Shown here: positions 35,901-45,927 of the stretch, piece by piece
Position numbering within the stretch: the first letter of the stretch is position 1
How the letters are laid out: the number at the start of each line of letters is the position of its first letter
Assembly: GCA_944989445.1 (NCBI GenBank)
Contig: CALYLW010000183.1
Coordinates: forward strand, 96,936 to 160,935
DNA length: 64,000 nucleotides
From: Ampullaceana balthica
Taxonomy: Eukaryota > Mollusca > Gastropoda > Lymnaeidae
Reading direction: 5' to 3'
Position numbers and translations under genes: made by a program
The notes under the pieces: model-generated
Seen by the model: only the letters and a program-made list of their open reading frames with translations
Told to the model about the DNA's origin: nothing
Database searches by the model: none

Positions 35901-38205
35901 AAATGACCCTTTCCCAGTCCCGGGAATGGCCCTTTACAGCCCCGGGAAATGTCCTTTCCCCGTCCCGGGAATCGCCCTTTTTCCTTACCTAAAGAATGGC
36001 ACTTTTCCCAGCATCGGGAATGGCCCTTTCAAAGTCCCGGGAAAGGCCCTTCCCAGCCCCGGGAAAGGTCCTTTCCCAGTCCCAGAATAGACCCTTTCCC
36101 AGCCCCGGGAATGGCCCTTTTCCCAGCCTCGGGAATGGCTCTTTCCGAGGACAGGGAATGACCTTTATTAGGCCAGGGAATGGTCCTTTCCCCGTCTCGA
36201 AAATGGCCCCTTTTCCTAGCCTCGGGAATGGCCCTTTCCCAGTCCCGGGAATCGCCCTTTCCTAGCCACGGGAATGGTCCTTTTGCCAGTCTCGGGCATA
36301 GCCCTTTCCCAGTCCACGAATAGGCCCTTTTCCAATCCAGAAAATGACCCTTTCCCAGTCCCGGAAATTGCCTTACCCATCCCCGGGAATGGTCCTTTAC
36401 CCGTCCCGGGATTGGCCCTTTTTCCAGTCTCGGGAATGACTCTTTCCCAGGACAGGGAATGGCCTTTATTAGTCCCGGGAATTGCCCTTTTTACGTCCAA
36501 GCAATGGCCCTTTTCCCAGCCTTGGGAAAGGCCTTTTCCCAGTCCCGAGAATGGCCCTTTACCAGCCCCGAGATTGGTCCTTTCCCCGTCACTGGAATTG
36601 GCTTTTTTCCCAGTCTCGGGAATGGCCCTTTACCCAGCCTCGGGAATGGCTCATTCCCAGTCCCAGAATAGGCCCTTTCCTAGTCCAGGAAATGACCCTT
36701 TCCCAGTCCCGGAAATTGCCTTTCCCAGCCCCAGGAATGGTCCTTTCCCTGTCTCCGGAATGGCGTTTTTTGAAAGCCTCGGCAATGGCCATTTTCCCAG
36801 CCTTGGGAATGGCCCTTTCCCAGTTCCGAGAATGGCCTTTTCCCAGCATTCGTAATTACTCTTTCCAAGGACAGGGAATGACCTTAATTAGTCCGGGAAT
36901 GGCCTTTTTCCCAGCATCGGGAATGGCCCTTTCCAAGTCCCGCGAATGGCCCTTCCCAGCCCCGGGAATGGTCCTTTCCCCTTCCCGGGAATGACCCTTT
37001 TCCCAGCCCTGGGAATGGCCCTTTACCAGCCCTGGGAGTGGTCCTTTCTCCGTCCCTGGATTGGGCTTTAATCCCAGCCTCGGGAATGACACTTTTCCCA
37101 GCCTCGGGAATGGCGCTTTCCCAGTCCCAGAATAGGCCCTTTCCCGTCCAGGAAATGACCCTTTCCCAGTTCCGGAAATTTCCTTTTCTAGCCCGAGAAA
37201 TGGTCCTTTCCCTGTCCCGGGAATGGCTTTTTTTGCTAGCCTCGGGAATTGCCTTTTGCCCAGCCTTCGGAAAATTCCTTTACCCGTCCCGGGAATGGCC
37301 CTTTTCCGAGTCCCGGGAATGGCCTTTTCTAAGCCTTAGTAATTACTCTTTCCCAGGACAGGGAATGACCCTTTCCCAGTCCCGGGAATGTCCTATCCCA
37401 GCCCCGGGAAAAGTCCTTTCCCCGTCCTTGGAATTTCCATTTTTCCAGACCTAAGGAATGGCCATTTTCCAAACATCGGGAATGGCCCTTTCCAAGTCCC
37501 GGGAATGACGCTTTCCCCTGTTTCGGGATTGGTCCTTTCCCCTTCCCGGGAATGGCCCTTTTCCAAAGCCTCGGGAATGGCCTTTCCAATCCTCGGGAAT
37601 GGCTTTTTCCCAGGACAGGGAATGGCCATTGTTAGTCCCGGCAACGGCTCTTTTGCAGGCACATAATTGGCCCTTTCCCAGTCCAGGAAATGACCCTTTC
37701 ACACTCCTGGGAATGTCTCTTTCCCAGGACAGGGAATGGTCTTTATTAGTCCCGGCAATGGCCCTTTCCCAGCCTCGGGAATGGTCCTTTCCCCGTCCCG
37801 GTAATGGCCCCTTCTCCCAGTCTCGGAAATGGTCCTTTTCCCAGCCTCGGGAATGGTCCTTTCCCCGTCCCGGTAATGGCCCCTTCTCCCAGCCTCGGAA
37901 ATGGCCCTTTTCCGAGCCACGGGAATGGCCCTTTTCCCAGCCTTCGTAATTACTCTTTCCCAGGACAGGGAATGACCTTTATTAGTCCCGGGAATGGCCC
38001 TTTCCCAGTCCCGGGAATGGCCCTTTCCCAGCTCCGGGAATGTTCCTGTCCCCATCCCGGACATGGCCTTTTCCAAGCCTCGGGAAGGGCTCTTTTACAG
38101 GACAAGGAATGACTTTTATTAGTCGCGGGAATGGCCCTTTCCTAGCCCTGGGAATGGTCCTTTCCCGGTCCCGGGAATGGCCCCTTCTTCCAGCCTTGGG
38201 AATGG
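29906..38205. repeat. Tandem array F, 23/24-bp unit with internal dyad GGGAATGGCCCTTTCCC
   Basis: Units such as CCCAGCCTCGGGAATGG joined to CCCTTT are 23 or 24 bp long. Each has a 17-nt dyad (GGGAA-T-GG-C-CC-T-TTCCC) with one T-T mismatch. Higher-order duplication is marked by TTACGT(C/T)CAAGCAATGG at 31581, 33272, 35028, 35400 and 36491, with offsets of 1691, 1756, 372 and 1091 bp. Roughly 350 units over 8.3 kb. Confidence 0.95.
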
Positions 38206-38605
38206 AGATCTACACACATCTCTGTCAAAACAAAAGTAAGGATCTTTAACACCAATGTTAAAATGGTCCTACTTTATGAATGCGAAACATGGCGGACGAC
38301 AGAGACAACAAAAAATAGACTCCAGACCTTTGTTAACAGATGCCTCAGAAATATTCTGAAAATAAAATGGTTCGACAAAGAACAGTAGAACAACAAATCA
38401 TGGAAAGAAAGTGGAGATGGATTGGATTGGACACACCCTCAGGAAAGATAACATCAGGGCTAGGCTGGCCTTAGATTGGAACCCCCAGGACAAGTGACAA
38501 CGAGGAAGACCCAAGCGTAAATGGAAACGCAGCATGTTGACGAGGCTGGAAGGCTGGGAAGAGCTGAGCTGGCAAGGGACGTGTAGGGTGGGGCGACAGA
38601 GGCCC
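38206..38605 (+). pseudogene. LINE reverse transcriptase C-terminal fragment at the F/G array boundary
   Basis: Translated pieces read VKMVLLYECETW and RCLRNILKIKWFDKEQ, then in another frame MERKWRWIGHTLRKDNIRAR and ALDWNPQ, with stops and frameshifts. This is the C-terminal region of a non-LTR reverse transcriptase, same family as 57876-58135. Array F ends at its left edge and array G starts at its right edge. Confidence 0.8.
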
Positions 38606-41600
38606 TATGGTATGGTATGGTACTGTATGGTAAATGTTACGCTATGGTTTATGGTACGGTATATGGTTTGGTGAATGTTACAGTATAGTAAAATGTTTGG
38701 TATGGTATGTTGTACAGTATGGTATATGGTAGTGAATTGTAAATGTTACGCTTTGGTTTATGGTACGGTATATGGTTTGGTATATGTTTGCTGTATTGTA
38801 AATGTTTCGGTATGGTATATTGTACAAAATGGTATATGGTACTGTATGGTAAATGTTACTGTATGGTATATGGTACGGTATATGGTTTGGTATATGTTAC
38901 TGTATTGTAAATGGTACGAAATGGTATATGGTACTGTATGGTAAATATTACGGTATGGTAAATGTTACCGTATGGTATATGGTACGGTATATGGTTTGTT
39001 ATTTGTAACTATTGTCTATGGTACCGTATGGTATATTGTACAGAATGGTATATGGTACTGTATGGTAAATGTTACGATATGGTATATTGTTCTGTATATG
39101 TTAAAGTATTGTAAATGGTACGGTATGGTATATTCTACAATATGGTATATGGTACTGTATGGTAAATGATACGGTATGATATATGGTACGGTATATGGTT
39201 CGATATATGTTACTGTATTGTAATTGGTATTGTATGGTATATTGTACAGTATGGTGTATGGTACTGCATGATAAATGTTACGGTATAGTATATGTTACGG
39301 TATATGGTTTGGTATATTTTACTGTATTGTAAATGGTACGGTATGGTATATGGTACTGTATGGTAAGTATTACGTATGGTAATGGTTACCATATGGTATA
39401 TGGTACTGTATGGTAAATGTTACGGTATGATATATGGTACGGTATATAGTTTGATATATGTTACTGTATTGTAAATTGGTATGGTATGGTATATTGTACA
39501 GTATGTTGTATGGAACTGTATGATAAATGTTACGGTATGGTATATGGTACGGTATATGGTTTGGTATATTTTACTGTATTGTAAATGGTACGGTATGGTA
39601 TATTGTACTGTATGGTAAGTATTACGGTATGGTAAAGGTTACCTATGGTATATGGTACGGTATATGGTTTGGTATATGTTACTGTATTGTAAATGGGTAG
39701 GGTATGGTATATTGTACAGTGTGGTATGTGGTACTGTATGGTAAACTTTACGGTATGGTATATTGTACAGATATGGTATATGGTACTGTATGGTAAATAA
39801 TACGGTATGGTATATTGTATAGTATGGTATATGGTACTGTATTGTAAATGTTACGGTATGGTAAATGTTACCGTATGGTATATGGTACGATATGGTATAT
39901 TGTACAGAATGGTATATGGTACTGTATGGTAAATGTTACGGTATGGTATATGGTACGGTAAATGGTTCTGTATATGTTACTGTATTGTAGATGGTACGGT
40001 ATGGCATATTGTACAGTATGGTATGTGGTACTGTATGGTAAATATTACTTTATGGTATATGGTACATAATATGGTATGGTATATGTTAATGTATTGTAAT
40101 TGGTACAGTATGATATATTGTACAGGATGGTATATGGTATTGTATGGTAAATGTTATGGTATGGTATATGGTACGGTATATGGTTTGGTATATGTTACTG
40201 TATTGTAAATGGTAGGCATGGTATATTGTACAGTATGGTATATGGTACTGTATTGTAAATGTTACGGTATGGTATATGTTACGGTAAATGGTTTAGTATA
40301 TGTTACTGTATTGTAAATTGTACAGTATGGTATATGTTACTGTATGGTAAATGTTACGGTATGGTAAATGTTACCGTATGGTATATGGTACGGTATATGG
40401 TTTGGTATATGTTACTGTATTGTCAATGGTACGGTATGGTATATGGTACTGTATGGTAAATGTTACGGTATGGTATATGGTACGGTATATTGTTTGGTGA
40501 ATGTTACAGTATAGTAAACTGTTTGGTATGGTATGTTGTACAGTATGGTATATGGTACTGTATTGTAAATGTTACGGTATAGTATATGGTACAGTAAATG
40601 GTTTAGTATATATATTACTGTATTGTAAATGTTACGGTATGGTATATGGTACAGTAAATGGATTAGTATATGTTACTGTATTGTAAATGGTACGGTATTG
40701 TATATGGTACTGTATGGTAAATGTTACGGTTTGGTATATGGTACGGTAAATTGTTTGGTGAATGTTACTGTTTAGTAAACTGTTTGGTATGGTATGTTGT
40801 ACAGTATGGTATATGGTACTGAATTGTAAATGTTACGATATGGTTTATGATACGGTATATGGTTGTATATATTGCTGTTTTGTAAATGGTACGGTATGGT
40901 ATATTGTACAGAATGGTATATGGTGCTGTATGGTAAATTTTACGGTATGGTATATGGTATGGTATATGTTACTTTATTGAAAATGGTACGGTATGGTATA
41001 TTGTACAGTATGGTATGTGGTACTGTATGGTAAATGTTACTTTATGGTATATGGTACGTAATATGGTTTGGTATATGTTACTGTATTGTAATTGGTACGG
41101 TATGGTATTTTGTACTGTATGGTATTTTGTACTGTATGGTACATGGTACTGTATGACAAATGTTACGGTATGGTATATGGTACGGGATATGGTTTGGTAT
41201 ATGTTACTTTATTGTAAATGGTAAGGCACGATATATTTTACATTACGGTATATGGTACTGTATTGTAAATGTTACGGTATGGTATATGGTATGGTAAATG
41301 GTTTAGTATATGTTATTGTATTGTAAATGGTACAGTCTGGTATATGTTACTGTATGGTAAATGTTACCGTATTCTCAATGGTACGGTATGGTATATGGTA
41401 CTGTATGGTAAATGTTACGGTATGGTTTATGGTACGGTATATTGTTTGGTGAATGTTACAGTTATAGTATAGTAAACTGTTTGGTATGGTATGTTGTACA
41501 GTATGGTATATGGTAGTGAATTGTAAATATTACGATATGGTTTATGGTAAGGTATATGGTTTGGTATATATTGCTGTATTGTAAATGTTTCGGTATGGTA

Positions 41601-42784
41601 TATTGTACAGAATGGTATATGGTACAGTATGGTAAATGTTACTTTATGGTATATGGTACGTAATATGGTTTGGTATATGTTACTGTATTGTAATTGGTAT
41701 GGTATGTTATATTGTACTGTATGGTATATGGTACTGTATAGCAAATGTTACGGTATGGTATATGGTACAGTATATGGTTAAGTATATGTTACTGTATTGT
41801 AAATGGTACAGTATGGTATATGGTACAGTATGGTAAATTTTACTGTATGGTATATGGTACCGTATATGGTTTGGTATATGTTACTGTATTGTAAATGGTA
41901 CGGTATGTTATATTGTACAGTATGGTATGTGATACTGTATTGTAAATGTTACGGTATGGTATATTGTACAGTATGGTATATGGTACTGTATGGTTAATGT
42001 TACTGTATGGTATATGTTACGGTATATGGTTTGGTATATTTTACTGTATTGTAAATGGTACGGTAAGGTATATGGTACTGTATGGTAAATATTACGGTAT
42101 GGTAAATGTTACCGTATGGTATATGGTACGGTATATGGTTTGGTATATGTTATTGTATTGTAAATGGTACGGTATGATATATTGTACAGTATGGTATATG
42201 GTACTGTATGGTAAATGTTATGGTATGGTATATGGTACGGTACGGTATATGATATGGTATATTTTACTGTATTGTCAATGGCACGGTATGGCATATTTTA
42301 CAGTATGGTATATGGTACTGTATGGTAAATGTTACGGTATGGTATATGGTACGGTATAAGGTTTGGTATATGTTACTGTATTGTAAATGGTACGGTATGG
42401 TTTATCGTACAGTATGGTAAATGGTACTGTATGGTAAATGTTATGGCATGGTATATGTTACTGTATTGTAAATGGTATGGTATGGTATATTGTACAGTAT
42501 GGTATATGGTACTGTATGGTAAATGTTACGATATGGTATATGGTTTGGTATATGTTACTGTATTGTCAATGGTACGGTATGGTTTATGGTACTGTATGGT
42601 CAATGTTATGGTACGGTTTATGGTTTTGTATATGTTAGTGTATTGTAAATGTTATGGTATGTTATATTGTACAGTATGGTATATGGTACTGTATGGTAAA
42701 TGTTACGGTATGTTATGTGGTACGGTATATGGTTTGGTATATGTTACTGTATTGTAAATGGTGTTTTGTTTGTTGAGCCTTCTC
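38606..42784. repeat. Tandem array G1, TATGGTA-based, higher-order unit ~110 bp
   Basis: Words GGTATGGTATATGGTAC, TGTATGGTAAATGTTAC and GTATATGTTACTGTATTG recur in order. The plus strand has few C residues. The array starts as plain TATGGTATGGTATGG immediately after the LINE fragment and becomes more complex within 50 bp. Confidence 0.93.
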
Positions 42785-43212
42785 GTCCATGAGGGGCATC
42801 TACCGATCATCGTCGGCGCAGCGATTCCTCCAAGGGCATAGGCCACCTACGAGAGACCTCCAGGCATCTCTATCCTGGGCCAGCTTCTCCTTGATCTTCC
42901 ATTCATTGCCAATTCTCTTGATGTCTGCCTCCAATTCTCGGTGCCAATTGTTCCTTGGACGGTCTCTTTTCCGCTTACCCTGTGGGTTCCATTTCAGGGC
43001 TTGCTCTGTTGTGTTAGGAGCAGGTTTTCTTAGTGTATGACCAATCCACCTCCACCGCTTCTGGAGAATCTATTCCTCAATGGGCTTCTGTTTTGTCCGC
43101 TGCCACAGTTCCTGGTTGCTGATTTTGTCTGGCCAGTGAATTCTGAGGATCCTTCTTAAACAGTTGTTGATGAAGGACTGGATTCTGGTCAAGTTTACGG
43201 CCGTTGTTCTCC
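42785..43212 (-). pseudogene. LINE reverse transcriptase C-terminal fragment inside array G
   Basis: The minus strand reads RIQSFINNCLRRILRIHWPD, then RWRWIGHTLRKPAPNTTEQA, ALKWNPQGKRKRDRPRNNW and LAQDRDAWRSLVGGLCPWR, with one stop (IEE-stop-ILQ). It is a typical non-LTR RT C-terminus, oriented opposite to the copy at 38206. It splits array G. Confidence 0.85.
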
Positions 43213-44890
43213 AATGGTACGGTATGGTATATTGTACAGTAGGGTATATGGAACTGTATGGTAAATGTTACGGTTTGGTATATGGTACGGTATATGGTTT
43301 GGTATATGTTACTGTATTGTAAATGGTACGGTATGGTATATTGTAGAGTATGGTATATGGTACTGTATGGTAAATGTTACAGTATGGTATATGGTACGCT
43401 ATATGGTTTGGTATATGTTACTGTATTGTAAATGGTACGGATGGTATATTGTACAGTATGGTATATGGTACTGTATGGTAAATGTTACAGTATGGTATAT
43501 GGTACGCTATATGGTTTGGTATATGTTACTGTATTGTAAATGGTACGGATGGTATATTGTACAGTATGGTATGTGGTACTGTATGGTATATGGTACATGT
43601 TACTGTATGGAATATGTTACGTTATGGTATATGGTACGGTATGGTAAATGGTACGGTATGGTATATGGTACAGTATGGTATATTGTATGGTATGGTATTA
43701 TATGGTATAAGGTATATGTTACTCAATGGAATTTGGTACGGTATGGTAAATGGTACGGTATGTTATATGGTACGATATGGTATATTGTACGGTATGGTAT
43801 ATTGTACAGTATGGTATGTGGTATTGTATGGTATATTGTACATGTTACTGTATGGAATGTTACATTATGGTAAATGTTACGTTATGGTATGGTATGGTAT
43901 ATGGTATGGTATTGTATGGCACATGATATGGTATGGTATATTGTACAGTATGGTATATGGTATTGTATGGTATATGAATTGATGTGGTATGTTTTATGGT
44001 ATGGTATATGGTTTGGTATATGGTACGGTATGGTCTATTGTACGGTATGGTATTTTGTACAGTATGGTATATGGTATATTTTACTGTATGGAATATGGTA
44101 CGGTATGATAAATGGTAAGATATGGTAAATGGCACGGTATGGTAAATGGTATTATATGGCATATATTAATATTATGTTAATTTATGGAATATGGTACGGT
44201 ATGATAAATGGTACGGTATGTTATATGGTATTGTATATGATATGGTATGTTTTTGTTATGTGGTATGGTATATGGTATGGTATGGTATATGGTACGGTAT
44301 GGTAAATGACACAGTATGGTATATGGTACGGTATGGTATATGGTACGGTATGGTATATGTTACTGTATGGAATATATTACAGTATGGTATATGGTACGGT
44401 ATGGTAAATGGTATGGTATGGTATATGGTACGGTATGGTATTGTATGGTATGGTATATGGTACTGTATGGTAAATGGTACGATATTGGAATTTGGTTTGG
44501 TATATGTTGTACAGTATGGTATATGTTACTGTATGGAATATGGTACGGTAAGGTATATGGTACAGTATGGTATATGGTACAGTATGATGTGGTGTATGGA
44601 AGGGGGTTATGTTTGGCACTGTGTGGTATATGGAGGGGTGTGGCATTGGTATAGGGACATCTGGTATTTGGCATGGTATGATATATGTCACGGTGTAGTT
44701 TAATTTATGGAACATTCGGAAACATGGCTGAGGCTGGGTCTGGTATATGGCACGCAAAGGTATATAGAGCCGTGTGGTATATGGAATGGCGTGGTATATG
44801 GAACCATGTGAAATATGGCGTTGTATGAAATATGGCATGGTATGGTATAAGGCACGGTGTAGTATATAGCTCTGTGGGGTATATGGCGCG
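43213..44890. repeat. Tandem array G2, TATGGTA-based, decaying to the right
   Basis: Continuation of G1. ACTGTATTGT landmarks at 43311, 43420 and 43528 give higher-order steps of 109 and 108 bp. From about 44580 the units diverge (GGTATATGG, GGTGTGGTATATGG) and fade by 44890. Confidence 0.92.
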
Positions 44891-45816
44891 GTTGGTCCAA
44901 CTTCAGGTGTCCAGACACTAAGGATTGAAACAAGAAATGCAAATGAAAAGCTCCTTATCTTATCGGTTACAAACGCTTCTTCTATACAGAAGATTATTGC
45001 GTCCTACGCTTATCTATGGTTTGTGTCTAGTCCTGCATTCCTGCTGGAGTTTAAAATGTTGATAAAGTGTTGGTTTTCCTGGTTTCTTCAGGCAACCCAT
45101 TCTTTCATGTCCGAATTCCAGACAGGAAGAACGAGAATTTTAAAGTGTTTGTTCTTGCATACGGAATAAGAAAGGTGTTTTTATACTTGCCTATCTGAGG
45201 GTTGTATTAAGTTATCTTTGTGTTGTATTTCTAAATTAGAATTAATTGCTTTATGTATTATTACTACTTTACTCGTGGTTTCTCTATACTGTAGTGTTTC
45301 AAGGTTTAACTAATGGTGTTATTCTTGTAAGTTTTGAATATTTTACCTAGCAACTTCGTCCATATTATAGTTTGCCTATCGCTTCCTTTTAGACAAATCA
45401 ACTGACACTGACTTGTTAACAATAACACTATTGGACTTGAATTTGATTTCATCTCTTTATTCCAGTTGAGTTATTTTAAATTAAAAAATTGGAATCTTGT
45501 TATAATTACAGACATAAGGCAATTTAGACTTGTTAAAAAACCCTATTAACTTCAAATCAACATGGATTAACCAAACATCTTTTTTCACAATCAAACTCTT
45601 AATATACACAGTCCGGTTATTCTATTACATGGAAAGTTGTGAACAAAAATAATGTAGAAAAAAGCCTTTGAATAGATTACCTAAATGATCAATGTCTTCA
45701 AGTCCTAAGCGGTTTTGAACAAGCCAACATTAGAAGTACACTAAATTATGAAGTGTGGATCAAAACTCTGTGATGTTATAAAAAAAAATTCTTATCATAA
45801 TTTTTTCATTTTAATG
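44891..45816. other. Unique AT-rich sequence, 3' flank of MRPL40
   Basis: No coding similarity or repeat recognised. A minus-strand AATAAA (rc at 45456-45461), 356 nt past the MRPL40 stop, is a possible poly(A) signal, but support is weak. Confidence 0.45.
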
Positions 45817-45927
45817 TTAATATTTTCTTGTCGTGTCTACATATTCGCCATCTGGAGCACTGTAATCCTTTATTGCTGGAGTTAATTTTGGTCCTTGAAA
45901 TTCAACTGGGATCAATGTATAATCAAT
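45817..45927 (-). CDS. mrpl40: MRPL40 exon 4 (terminal)
   Basis: Acceptor ATATCTACAG, 111 nt, stop TAA at 45819-45817. It encodes IDYTLIPVEFQGPKLTPAIK and DYSAPDGEYVDTTRKY, matching the conserved FPFEKEGPHYTPPIPNY...YNDITK tail of mL40. It lies 11.2 kb from exon 3. Confidence 0.88.
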   Translation of the reverse strand: MDYTLIPVEFQGPKLTPAIKDYSAPDGEYVDTTRKY

